DNA of 64,000 bases from Phymorhynchus buccinoides. Taxonomy: Eukaryota > Mollusca > Gastropoda > Neogastropoda > Raphitomidae. The notes beneath the pieces were generated by a model. It saw only the letters and a list, made by a program, of their open reading frames with translations, was not told where the DNA came from and did no database searches. The position numbers and the translations under genes were made by a program. Location of the stretch: positions 4,657,215 through 4,721,214 of the forward strand of contig CM065694.1 in NCBI GenBank assembly GCA_017654935.2, read 5' to 3'. How positions within the stretch are numbered: the stretch's first letter is position 1; each line of letters begins with the position of its first letter. Shown in pieces: positions 23,286 through 35,139 of this stretch.

Positions 23286-24655
23286 CTGAAAACACGTCGT
23301 CAGTAGAATGACGTCAACTACCATAGTGATGACGATAATGATGACGATGATAATAATGACAGATCTCTTCTATCTCTGTCTTGTGTCTGAAAACACGTCG
23401 TCAGTAGAATGACGTCAACTACCATAGTGATGACGATAATGATGATGATGATGATAATGACAGATCTCATCTATCTCTGTCTTGTGTCTGAAAACACGTC
23501 GTCAGTAGAATGACGTCAACTACCATAGTGATGACGATAACGATGATGATGATAATGACAGATCTCCTCTATATCTGTCTTGTGTCTGAAAACACGTCGT
23601 CAGTAGAATGACGTCAACTACCATAGTGATGACGATAATGATGATGATGATAATAATGACAGATCTCCTCTATATCTGTCTTGCGTCTGAAAACACGTGT
23701 CAGTAGAATGACGTCAACTACCATAGTGATGACGATAATGATGATGATGATAATAATGACAGATCTCCTCTATCTCCGTCTTGTGTCTGAAAACACGTCG
23801 TCAGTAGAATGACGTCAACTACCATAGTGATGACGATAACGATGATGATGATAATGACAGATCTCTTCTATCTCTGTCTTGTGTCTGAAAACACGTCGTC
23901 AGTAGAATGACGTCAACTACCATAGTGATGACGATAACGATGATGATGATAATGACAGATCTCCTCTATATCTGTCTTGTGTCTGAAAACACATCGTCAG
24001 TAGAATGACGTCAACTACCATAGTGATGACGATAACGATGATGATGATAATGACAGATCTCCTCTATCTCTGTCTTGTGTCTGAAAACACGTCGTCAGTA
24101 GAATGACGTCAACTACCATAGTGATGACGATGATGATGATGATAATGACAGATCTCCTCTATCTCTGTCTTGTGTCTGAAAACACGTCGTCAGTAGAATG
24201 ACGCCAACTACCATAGTGACAATGATGATGATGATGATGATAATGACAGATCTCCTCTATCTCTGTCTTGTGTCTGAAAACATGTCGTCAGTAGAATTAT
24301 GTCAACTACCATAGTGATGACGATAATGATGATGATGATAATGACAGATCTCCTCTATCTCTGTCTTGTGTCTGAAAACATGTCGTCAGTAGAATGACGT
24401 CAACTACCATAGTGATGTCGATGATGATGATGATGATGATGATAATGACAGATCTCCTCTATCTCTGTCTTGTGTCTGAAAACATGTCGTCAGTAGAATG
24501 ACGTCAACTACCATAGTGATGTCGATGATGATGATGATGATGATGATAATGACAGATCTCCTCTATCTCTGTCTTGTGTCTGAAAACACGTCGTCAGTAG
24601 AATGACGTCAACTACCATAGTGATGACGATAATGATGACGATGATGATGACAGAC
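23286..24655 (-). repeat. Acceptor-side junction array of the 23126-23285 exon
   Basis: About 13 copies of a ~105-bp unit. On the gene strand each unit has a (CAT/ATC)n stretch, a conserved 45-nt intron end (ACTATGGTAGTTGACGTC... to tgttttcag) and the first ~30 nt of the exon (HKTEIEEIC in translation). The acceptor tgttttcag/ACACAAGAC is intact in nearly all copies. Copy number of the internal GAT triplets varies, so microsatellite slippage occurs inside a minisatellite. Confidence 0.92.
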
Positions 24656-24959
24656 CTGTTGATCTGTGTCTGGAAATATTGCCATGATAATGCCATCAAC
24701 TAAGACAACAACTGTAAAAACAATAGTGTAGATGGATACGAGTATGTGGATTTCTGGACATGGGTTTGTCTGTGCATATACTTGTGAACAAAGCATGCAT
24801 GCTTGTGGTCTATCGGAAGCGGCTAATTCTACTGTTGGTCTTTCCCCCCCCCTTTTTTTCTGTGTTTCTGTGTGCAAACATATGCATGCACCTGAGTTTA
24901 CTTATCTAGTAATAGTAGTAGTAGTAGTAGTAGTCACAGCAGTTGTTGTTGCTGTTTGC

Positions 24960-25140
24960 TATGTGTATTTTTATCGGCCAAACGAAGTCTGACCGGTGGG
25001 CCTATTGTTTTGTTTGCTCATGTTATTGGATTTTTGTTTCATGTTTTTATTTCATTTCAATTGTGTGTAAAGCACTCTGCAGCCTACATAGTAGGATGGG
25101 CGCTATATAAATTGTCCTCATTATTATTATCTACATACAT
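24960..25140 (+). mobile_element. LINE/SINE tail-like fragment
   Basis: The segment gtgtaaagcactctgcag, then gatgggcgctatataaattg and a TTATTATTAT run, resembles the common GCGCTATATAAA tail of invertebrate retroposons. A (TAG)n/(TTG)n microsatellite precedes it at 24905-24955. Confidence 0.45.
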
Positions 25141-25895
25141 AACACACACATATGTGTGTGCATACAAGCCACCATATGCAAGCTATCTACGAGATAAGCA
25201 AAATATTTTTGCAATGTTCTTCATAGAGAAGACTAATGTCTCCATCTCTATGTGTCCTTGTCACTGTGTCCCCGTCTCTATATTATGCCCCTATCTCTAT
25301 GTGTCCAGATCTCTCTGTGTCCCTGTCTCTATGTGTCCCCGTCTTTATATGTCCCCGCGGATTAGGGTAAAGGTTTGTGTTAGGCATAGAGTTAGAGGCT
25401 GAGGCTAGCATCTGGGTAAAGAATAAGGTTAGGATAAAGAAACGTAGAGATAAAGCAATGGTGATGTTAGACCCAAAATAAATAAATAAATAAACTTGCT
25501 AATAATTAACAAAATTAATGCATAGAATACAACAATTTCTAGTAACAAAGCATCAACAAATCATAACAATTTTGCTATCTCAGAATTGGCTATAACAGTA
25601 GCAATATCCAAGATGAAAGGGCTAGATAGTATTTGACGATCATTCTCACAAGTCACTAAATCAATAGACTTATTTCTATAAAGTGGTGTTAAAATTGGGG
25701 ACATTCTTTCAACAAATGATGCACTGATATAGGGTTACCACAATTACAGAAAACATTATAATAGTATTTAGTGTTCCATGCTTTTAACCTTAGTTTTAAA
25801 ATCATCTTGGATACATAACGAGGGCAATTCGGTAACAATTTGGTGAAATGGACATAGTTGCACCCATGCACACAGACAGGGGCCCTTTGACCCAC

Positions 25896-26005
25896 TTGAT
25901 GAGGCCGATGTCCAGCAGGTGGCACAGCTTGAAGACGTTGGCCTCCAGCTGGAAGGAGCTGTTGGTCACCTGCATCACCTGCAGCCAGTGGCGGTTCCGG
26001 ATTTC
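25896..26005 (-). CDS. Dynein heavy chain exon (linker, RHW motif), residues ~435-471
   Basis: The acceptor is cttccag before GAAATCCGG. I place the donor at ATCAA followed by gtgggtca, because this gives AA + A (Lys) at the junction and keeps the phase with the next exon. The product is EIRNRHWLQVMQV, then LCHLLDIGLIK. The RHW motif and the following L-LL-GL-K helix are hallmarks of the dynein linker. The intron upstream is about 14.7 kb and holds the tyrosine-recombinase element. Confidence 0.9.
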
Positions 26006-26141
26006 CTGGAAGCACAGAACTCGAGCAGGTAACACACCTGTGCACACCTGAGTCACTACCAGCTACGAGAAGAGCAGATGCAAGGTGCTAAACACAAGGT
26101 GGCAATTATAGGTACAGTAGTTATTGGTCCCCCCCCCCCAA

Positions 26142-26172
<31 letters not shown>

Positions 26173-27296
26173 TCCTCATCCCTGTTGTTCAAGCTCATAT
26201 CACCCTCTGGGTTTTTATCCATCTGTTTTTTTTAATTAGTGGATGCATTATACAAAAAAATCTATATATTTATTTTAGATGAACTGATAACAAATCTTTT
26301 CAAAATCATGTTTTTTTGGGGGGAAACATGGCATGAATATGAACATATCTTTTAAACTAAAACTTTAAATCACCAACAAATTCTGAAATAGTGTTGTTAT
26401 AATGGGTTTTTTCAAGAATGAAATAATTTAATCTAATATTTTATTATTTATAGGAATCAGGGGTATACAATCTTGAGCTCAGCAGCAGGAATTGTGCACT
26501 TTCAAATAAGCACTGAAGCTGCCATCTACAGGCTAAATTCTCTTGTAGCAGTTAGCGACAATCATAGTTTCTGACCACCTATCTGCAATTACAAACACAC
26601 ATGCAGTGAAATTGATTCACGCTCCAGTTTGTTGACTTAGCCCCTTCAGGACATCACTGCCTTACACAAACTTCATTACTGGCCTGGGACTGCCTAGAAA
26701 AAAAATATAACAAATAAGAAGTGCAACAAAACTCCAAGTTCATTTTTCGCTTTGAAACTGTGGTTACTTGAATTAAAATCAGAATAATTAATCTCCTTAT
26801 TACTATCATTGTTAATAAAAACAAATTGGAATATTTTCTGAGGCTTGTCTAGGGCCAATTGTGGGGACATTTGAAGCATTACACATGGAGATAGAAGTGC
26901 CAAACATATGTGAAACGATAGCTGGAACAGTCATGAAGAGAAGTCACTCGAAAAATGTGGTTTGGCTTGAGTTTTAGACTAAAAATATCGCTGCGCCGAG
27001 AATACTCGGAATTAGGCCCTGACTGGCATTCTCCTGTTCCGAGCATACTCAGAATTTGTCCGGAAAGAGCTAAATCCAAAGACAGGAGAAAAATAATACA
27101 TTCAAAGAATGGATGACAATTTAGCTCCACATTAACAACCAAGTGTACAAACCCCCTCGACCTACACTTTCTCTCATGTTCCTGATTAGAATTAGAAAAG
27201 AGAACTATTTCACGCTAAAACTAGAGAAGAAGTTGGAGGCGAATGATCACTGCACGCTACCACCACATACGGAGCGGGTACAAACCATTGGGGAAC
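26006..27296. other. Intron segment without recognised element
   Basis: AT-rich. It contains a short (CA)n run (26147-26173) and nothing else I can name. ORFs on either strand are short and unconvincing. Confidence 0.6.
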
Positions 27297-27493
27297 TTAG
27301 GCCGGGTTCACATTAGACGCGTAAGTTCCGTACGGAAAACCCTAAATAAGTGGAAGAAAGAAGGATAAAAGTGTACGCAAATAGGGGAAATTCGGACATG
27401 TGCTCAAATCTTTTCCCTTCTTTGCTTCACTTATTTATGGATTGCGCACAGGTTTCCGCATGGAATATCCGCTTATGTGTGTACACGGCCTAA
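27297..27493. mobile_element. TIR element (GGCCGGGTTCACA)
   Basis: The left end is TTAGGCCGGGTTCACA; the right end is TGTGTACACGGCCTAA. The interior has no coding capacity. Ends of this kind next to TTA/TAA occur in PIF/Harbinger- or hAT-type MITEs; I cannot decide between them. Confidence 0.6.
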
Positions 27494-28647
27494 GGGGTCA
27501 AAGTGTGTGGCAAACAAACATCAAAGAGAGACAAAAACCTTTGGATAGAAACACACCAAGACAAAAGTAGGGAAAAACTGATCAGATAAAATCGTCAACA
27601 ACACTAAGCACTCAAAGAAAGAACGCTTCAGTGAAAACTATTCATAGTAAACATTTTAAAAGAAAGCAATATAATTATGTCGGTAAGAAAAACTATTAAA
27701 ATCAACTTTAAGAACAAAGTCATAATTGGGACATCGTTCAAAGAACAGATACACAAAATGTATTCGGGAGATAGTGTTTAAAATTTTTAAAAATTTCCAC
27801 TAAACTTTCAATTTTTTTGGTTAAAGAACGTGCCATGTTAGAAACTGTTGACAACTAAAGTAGATACTCATGGGGTATTACATAAATGATACAGCACATT
27901 AGATCAATCTGATGGTCTAAAATATTAACCGACAGAAAGAAAGAATAGGGGAGAGGATGAAAAGGATTCTTATACTAAGTGGGGGGAGGAGGGACTGAAA
28001 AACAAGTATTGGGAAAAACGATTGGGAAGAAATGATTCCACTTTATGGAAAAAAACACAACAAAAGAAGAAAAAAAACCCACACATACACACAAAACATG
28101 CATGTATTTTTTAGATATTAAGGATTCCTTTCTCTTTCCTTCTCTTTATCCATCATTTTTTCCATTTAAAACTTACCATCAATTAAAAAAAAAGAAAAAA
28201 CAACATCTTCTCACAATATCAATATTTATCACAAAAAAAACCCCACTGCTTCATAAAACACTTTTAGTCAGCCAGTCTCAACTTATTTATTACCAAAAAT
28301 CTCAAGAAATGACTACCTCGCATTATGGACAATATGGTAAAGTCTTTTGGATGGTGGCACTACTAGGTTTTAATGCTGATCTTAAACGCATCGAAAAGTC
28401 ATAACTATTTCAATCATTTTCACAATTTGTTTTTCAATAAACATACAACCTTACACTGCTCTTGCAACCATATCAATTCAGTGCATGAACCCAAAGCTTT
28501 TAAAGTGCAAATATGTACATATAAACAGTCATGCAAATGATTACAATATGCTTGAATTTTTGATCAGGCATGCAAAACACCATGATAAAATACATAACGA
28601 CGGAAAAAATGCTTTTGAGAATTGCATGTATATATGTGTTAGGTGCA
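27494..28647. other. AT-rich intron segment, nothing recognised
   Basis: Low GC, homopolymer-rich. No exon, TIR pair or tandem repeat was found. It ends at the left border of the YR element. Confidence 0.6.
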
Positions 28648-29094
28648 AGATTGGTAGATTTTTTTGTATTAATCTTACTATCTATATAATTAAATACTTA
28701 CCAACACTCAAAACAACCAAAGGTTCCCACCCATCCTCCCTCCTGATGCTAGGGTAAATAGGAATGAGTTGGGGACGGAAGTGGATATACGTGACCGGAA
28801 GTGGGAAAGGGGGGATAACCCCATGGTCACTAGAGTGACTTACTCTTTGTTATTTGGTAACTAAGCGTTTACGCTTTAGGTTTTTCCAGCCAATAAGTAT
28901 GTTATGCTATTGTTTTGAGTGTTGGTAAGTATTTAATTATATAGATAGTAAGATTAATAAAAAATCTACCAATCTAATATAATCATACTGTACCAACACT
29001 CAAAACAATAGCAGACTACCAACGAGGAGGGTGATGCGATCAAGCGAACAAGGGCTGAATGAAAACCAACACACAGTATATACATTCAAATTCC

Positions 29095-30036
29095 CTAAAC
29101 ATCACATCTTAAACTCCATAATACTCCAATCTCTTTTCCCCCATAGGTCATACATGACTTACCCCAGAAGGGAACGGTTGAGAAACAATACTCTCGAGAG
29201 TTAACAGGAGATGGGAGTGAGAGCCTGATGGCGGACAAGAGGTCGTCTGACCTCTTGATGGATACGTCCCAGGTAGAAACTAAGGAACGTATTGACGGAA
29301 CGCCATGTGGCCGCCTCCATGACCTTGGCGAGGGGGACTCCTCTGGAGAGCGCCAGGGAAGCACTGATTGCCCGAACTTCATGCGCTCTGATGGGGTTGC
29401 CCGGCAAAGAAGAACTAGAGCTGGCGTAAGACAGGTTAACAGTTTCTACCAGTCACCTAGCCGGCAAGAGGTAGTGCCCGAAAAAGCGAACGGGACAGAT
29501 GCGTATCTCGGTGTCATCGTCGCCAAGAAAGGAATCTAGGCTAGAGATATTAACACTCGCCGAATCGACATCTCCCGGCTGGGACTCAGCCCTGAACCCA
29601 GGGAGAAGAGAAAGAAAAAATGAAGTACCAGCAGGACCGACATCAACGTCTCGAAGTAGACCACTAAGAGAGTGGATACCACTAAACCCACGAGTAGAGG
29701 CAAGAGCAATTAAGAAAAGCGTCTTGCAGGACAACATCTCAGAGAGAAAGCATGTCCAGAAAATTCATCTCGAAGGAAGCTCAAAATCAAGAACACATCC
29801 CACTGAGGGAAATGAACATAACGTGAGGAAGTCCTAAGCTTCATTGCGTATAAGAAAAGCGAAACGCAAGGAGAGGCTAGAGGCAGACACGGAACAAAAC
29901 CAACGGCTGACGGACGCAGAGGATCAAGTTTGTGACTCTCGCAATACATGTACCACGAAACGCTACAGAAGACTGTACCGGGCGTTAGAGCTCTGTCTTC
30001 TGGAGGAGAGCAGGAGGTAGATAGACCTTCTGACAA
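29095..30036 (-). pseudogene. Tyrosine recombinase remnant of the YR element
   Basis: Tyrosine recombinases cut and rejoin DNA through a covalent phosphotyrosine. The N-terminal part (29710-30036) has the pattern typical of DIRS-type recombinases (WYMYCESHKLDPLRPSAV). The catalytic part has LSCKTLFLIALASTRG with the first Arg, then HEVRAISASLALSRG (H-x-x-R), then ATWRSVNTFLSFYL with the Trp and the nucleophilic Tyr. The frame changes at about 29710-29737 and again near 29382-29407 and 29300, so the copy is broken. Family membership is clear; whether it is DIRS, Ngaro or Crypton is not. Confidence 0.78.
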
Positions 30037-30199
30037 AAAGCTGACCCCAGAGTTACAAGGCAGTCAACCTGAACACGCCTGAGTTTGAATGCCCGAAAGA
30101 AAGGCATCTGGGAAACAAGAAGAGGTATTCCCGGAGAGTGAAAATTGGCACTGAACTGCCGATCCAGACTACAAACGTGCTTCTGCACTTATAATCAAC

Positions 30200-32430
30200 T
30201 CTACGAAGAAAAAACGGACGAAAGGGCTTTGTACTACGTAATAACTAATGACGCAGACAGAAAATCAGAAACATAATCGCCTATCGCATGACATGAAAAC
30301 TACCAGATGACGCGGAAATTCCCCTAATGCGATTGGCAACAACTTGACGAAACCGCTACAAAGTAACAGTATGACGTCAAAAAACCTTGGCTAATCCATT
30401 TCAACGGCTCTGACTTGGAACGAGTCACCGTTGACAAAAAAGAAAGACCTGAAGGAAAGCAGAGATCACACAGTTGAACAACCCACGGTGCTCTGACAGC
30501 TGAGCACGGAAGAACATGATAGCTGGACAGAATAGACCGACTGGGCCGGAACCAGCCAGAATCATCAGTTGACCGGTTGACTGGAACGGCTGCACGATTC
30601 AACCGGTTGAACAACTCCTGGTAGAAAACCGTGAAAAAACGGCGAACCGAAGCAGAGCAAGGAAGTCCATGCTCGATGGACAGAAAATATAGATGAGCCG
30701 TTTCCTCCCAAAGGAAGGCCAGAAGAGACGAAAAGACTGACGGCTGAGCACGGAAAGCCATGCTGGCCAGACGATCCTAGATCGATTGGAAAGGCACAGA
30801 TGGACGTTGCCCGAAACGGTAAAAGGGAACGGAGGAAAAGATCCCACGGTTGAACAACTGCCTGCTGAAACCAGACGAACAGAGATCCGAGAGGCCCCCC
30901 AAAACTCCAACAAACATGTCTAGAAAAAACTCCATGCTAGAGATTGTAGGACCGAACCAAACCGGGAACAGACACCTGGTTGAGAGAGGACAGCACAGTA
31001 CTGGGTCGGATGAGATTCTCGAAAATTATCCGATCCGTCCTCTGAGAGACAAACCAAGAAGCCACAGAGAGAACGCATTTCTGGACTTTGTAGTAGACTA
31101 TACAGACAAACTCTGACGAGAGGAACCAGCTGGCTGGGTCAGAGTCCAGCGGTGAACCATCGACCGGTTGGAAACGAACTGAAAGGACTGAACCGAAAGG
31201 AACGCTGGAAGCTCCAAGTCAAATAGAAAACGGCTCCAGCCAGACCCGTGACTAAAAGGAAAGAATTGTACGTGAACTCAGCTTATCGCTTGAACGAAGC
31301 CCTGAAAAAGAGGCTGGTGAAAGCGTCAGACTGAAGCGAAAAGAGAGATCCAGTCAATACCTAGAAAAAGCTGAAGAGTTCATGATTTCTCGACAGGAAA
31401 ACATCCAAAGAGTAGGATGAGAGACTGGAGAAGCGAAGAAGAATGCCACAGGCTCTAAGCCGCAGTTGAACCGGTGAGTGGGACCAACATAAAGCGGTGA
31501 AAACCAAAGACTGCGAATGGCCGGACCGGGCCACTACACGCTGCTGCGCCCTTGTGAACCGGTAGAAAACTTTGATGGAAGATTCTGGTTCCAACCTTAC
31601 TGAAAATTCAGTGGAAGACGTCTGTGACAAACGGAACGTCATAAAACCAAAGAGTTAGTGAGGAAACACCCTAAGTGGAGACCTCATGGAAGACGCAGAA
31701 CGACATCGCTGAGAATGACCAGACGTGAAGGCTGGACTCGTGGAAAAGAACCACAGAGGACTGGCACCACAGTGGAGGGTGACCGACCAAGAAGAAGAGT
31801 ACCGTAGACGGAGTGACTCTAAGAAGACCACCGTGACGAAGACCTCATTCAAACACCATGGACCGGGACCACGATGAGTGAACGGTTGCGGTATACAGAG
31901 TGGCTCTGAACTGAGAGAATCACAGAGGTGAAGGTCTCATCAGAGCATCAAGGAAACGGCACCGTGGCACAAAGGCCTAGAAGCACACCCGGCGCATCTG
32001 GTACATCTGAAACCGTGGAATGGTACTGTGGTGAGTAACCGGCCGTGGTGGAAAGAGCAGTTCTTCCACGTGGGAACCACCAAGGCGGAGGCCACGTAAA
32101 AACATAGTGGAACGGCACCAAGAGGCTGAACGGCAGAGAAGTTGACGCCGATAACACACTGAAACAAAGATCCAAGGAACTGGCAACGTATATCGGCACG
32201 TGGCAGTCACAATCCAAGCAACACGGTCCACGGTATCGACGTCTGCGGTATCGTGGAGGTGGATTCGACCGTTGAAGCCTCAATTCCTGCACAACGGTCC
32301 ACGGTACCACCATCTGCGGCACCGTGGTGGGTGGACAGAGAAAAGAACACGGGGAGACGGAGAGCCATGCCGGCGGTGCTCCGCTCCACGGACGGTCAGG
32401 CGGTTGGACCGAGGACGGTGAGCCTGCGAG
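30200..32430 (-). other. Unassigned interior of the YR element
   Basis: The 2.2 kb between the gag-like and recombinase regions has only short frames. It is unusually rich in accggttgaac, cacggt and ccgtggt words on the plus strand, like a decayed tandem repeat. In DIRS and Ngaro elements this position carries reverse transcriptase and RNase H; I could not see a YxDD-type active site or other RT motifs in any frame. It may be a replaced, non-autonomous interior. Confidence 0.5.
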
Positions 32431-32433
32431 GGC

Positions 32434-33388
32434 CTAGACAGCCTCGTCTATCTCCTCATACAGTTGAAATTCGTCCGGCTTGAGAGATGGGGAACGACCG
32501 AGGAGACGAGCCAGAGAGGAGTGCAAGGAAGCAAACACGCTGCACGACTTGAGTGTGATAGATAACGACATCTGTAGAGTCTTAGCTGACGTAGCAGAGA
32601 GGTGGAGAGGTCCTGGGCTCTGTGAAGAGCTTAGACATTTCCGACTTGGAGAGGTACGAAGACTCTTCAAGGGGGAGCATCGCAGCGTCGAGAGAAAAGG
32701 GAGACACAAAACGCGGAACCCTGTGCGTAGAAGCATCCTGTTCCATGTCAGGTTCTGAGTCTGATCGTTGCTCCGTGGGAAACTTTCCCGTCTGGAGAGA
32801 AATCTCCGCCTTGACAAGGGCATGAAGAGTGGACTCCGGGCACTTGAATCGAAAAGACTCCTTGGGTGCTTTGAAGGAGTCGACCACCCTAGAAGAAGAG
32901 GACCGTGGCACCGACGTAGGCTTAGTCACGACGTCAACACACACTGGCTTGAAAAGCTTCAGTAGGTCCGATTTCGACAACGGAGCAGGGCGTTGAGGAG
33001 AGGAAAGATCCGCCCAGCGCCCATGGGCAGAGACAGGAGAACTACATCTGGACGACTCCGCAGACTGTGACTAGATAGAGCGTGCTCGAGGGGCCTCCTT
33101 CCGTGGGGGGGGGGGGGACCCCGCAACGGAGTAGGCCATTCGTGAGTACTCCTCTCCCGAAGAGGGAGCCTCGAGGGAGACCCTCTGCACATACCGGTAC
33201 TGAACCGGGGAGAAAACCCCCACATGGGGATGCGGGGCCGGGTACCGGCAACCGCGGGAACCGGGGGAACGTGAGGCGTCGACCAGAGAACGTCTGCCAC
33301 GGTAGACTACGCGTGGAGAGCGAATCGGGGAGCGTTCCCTCCGGCGGGAAGGGCGAGACCGATCAGATCTCGCGCCTTCACCGGGCAC
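32434..33388 (-). pseudogene. Gag-like region of the YR element (broken)
   Basis: Overlapping minus-strand frames give an Arg/Ser-rich stretch (33071-33388, RSRPSRRRERSPIRSPR), then FRFKCPESTLHALVK, TDSEPDMEQ-like acidic residues and FSLDAAMLPLEESSYLSKSEM (32582-32980). A C-terminal LKPDEFQLYEEIDEAV (32434) follows. This composition, upstream of a tyrosine recombinase, resembles the first ORF of DIRS-like elements. No single frame spans it. The assignment is an inference from position and composition. Confidence 0.45.
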
Positions 33389-34811
33389 TGTTGACCAGAC
33401 CAGCCGGGCTGGTCATAGCCTGTAGCCGTAATCCGCGTCGACCGGTGCCGTACCGTCCGTACGGTCACCGGGAAAACTCATCCGCCCAACCGCCAGGTAC
33501 TTCGTACCCACGCGGGGGGGAGAGAGCCCACACCGTCACCCCTTATTTCGGGGATCTGTAGAGGTGTGTACGGGCCTCCGGTCTTACGGATTGCCGGGAT
33601 CCCGAAGAGAGGTGAACCACGATGTGGATCGCTCTTTCAGGCGGTCATGGAGAGGGTCGGGAGCGTAGCCATCCCGTCGACCGACCCTCAGGCTAAGAGC
33701 GGGCTGGACTTAAGTGACATGGCCGTACACCCCGTCCGGGTGTGGCCCTGTAGGGTCACTGCCAGCCGACAACCCTGGAACGGGTTGTCACCCTTGCCTA
33801 GGCTAAGACACCTCCCCTCATGGAAGCCACGAGATAGAGTGTGCCTCGCCTTGACCGGGTAGACCGTCCGTCTACCTGCACCACCGTCCGTGGTGCCAAC
33901 GACCTCCTGGTCGGCATCGACCTCCTGGTCGGAACGGTGGACAGTCCGCCCAGAAACGTCCTCGCCGATGAGTAGGAGGGGACCTGGAGGCCTGTGAAGA
34001 AGGACAGATAACAGAACCCTCCCCAGCCGGGGAGGTGACAGACGTAATTGCTGGTACAGAAAAAACGAGCCCGCTATTCTGCGGGCGACGGATAAATGCG
34101 TCGCAATTTTCGGGAGTTTGTGCGGATGAATTTTGTTCCAATTCGACTGAGTATACACAGAGGCCATGGGCTCTGTCTAAGGAGAAGAAACCGCAGTTCC
34201 TAGAACAGGTTAGACCAAAAAATGTCCGATGGAGGTTTTGTGTTCGAAAAATTTCAGTCAGATTTCGCCGATTTTCGAACCAATCTCTTGGACGATCTTG
34301 AAGAAGATGACTAGGGCGGAACACCCGACATTGTCGCGACCAAGAAGAACATACTTCGAAAACTTCGAAGACGGAACATGCAGGACCCCCGAGGGAGGGT
34401 CCCCAAAATTATCGTCCATGACGACAAAGGAAAACTAAATGAAAAAAACTTTCACAAAGCATAAACAAACACTAAAGAAACTAGCAATCCAACTGAGTTG
34501 CTAAACAAAGCAAACTACATGTACCAAAAGACTGCAGATTTAAAAACTTGAAAAACCGCAGTGCCAAGACAAAACCAAAAAATGGTTGCCTAACCAGTAT
34601 GAGCACCAGCTAGACCAAACAACAAAAATAATTTTCTAAACTTCAAAACTATGTAATGAAGAATAAAAAGAAAACGAGGACTAGCTACTAAGAGCAAGCT
34701 AGCACCAAGGTAAACTACAGAACCAGAACAAACCCACCAAGAACGCTTGAAAATGAATTTGAATGGGAGTAAGGTTTATCATCAACAGCCTTGAAGCATG
34801 ATAAATAGAGC
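33389..34811 (-). other. 5' region of the YR element, no recognised gene
   Basis: Frames at 33688-34167 and 33872-34324 (minus) are open for 150-160 codons, but I recognise nothing in them. The sequence is GC-rich to about 34320, with several ccgtccgtacgg-like short palindromes, then turns A-rich (34440-34800). Position suggests leader sequence of the element. Confidence 0.4.
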
Positions 34812-35139
34812 ATGAGTTGGGGACGGAAGTGGATATACGTGACCGGAAGTGGGAAAGGGGGGATAACCTCACGGTCACTAGAGTGACTTACTCTTTGTTA
34901 TTTGGTAACTAAGCGTTTACGCTTTAGGTTTTTCCAGCCAATAAGTATGTTATGCTATTGTTTTGAGTGTTGGTACAGTATGATTATATTAGATTACGTT
35001 TTTATTTCATTTTACAAATTGCGATTTTGTAGATTTGACATTACAATTTTCCAAATTTGAAGTTCAAAGTTTCTTGTGCAAAATACAGCAGGTGCATTTT
35101 TCAGACACTGATGTATTCCTGTATTTCTCGTCTTCTATC

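Larger units (their letters stand above)
28648..34995 (-). mobile_element. Tyrosine-recombinase retroelement-like insertion (DIRS/Ngaro class), degenerate
   Basis: The outer limits are set by complementarity. The left end (AGATTGGTAGATTTTT...) and the right end (...TACAGTATGATTATATTAGATT) are together the reverse complement of an internal 67-nt segment (28926-28992), with AGATT shared. This is the internal-complementary-region layout known from DIRS elements. Near-identical 164-bp direct repeats lie at 28764-28927 and 34812-34975. A 14-nt inverted motif CCAACACTCAAAAC occurs at 28701 and 28993, with complements at about 28912 and 34960. Read on the minus strand, a gag-like region (32434-33388) precedes a tyrosine recombinase (29095-30036). 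I recognised no reverse transcriptase. Confidence 0.72.

Noticed and set aside
16238..24655. CRISPR-like array of regular repeats
   Set aside because: Units are contiguous without unique spacers, the setting is animal DNA and no cas genes exist.
25886..25896. Alternative donor TGG/gtcaaa for the RHW exon
   Set aside because: It breaks the phase with the next exon; AA/gtgggt keeps the frame and yields the conserved Lys.
29095..30036. Bacterial integrase or contamination
   Set aside because: The recombinase is of the eukaryotic retroelement type, lies between matching terminal repeats inside a dynein intron and is flanked by animal SINEs.
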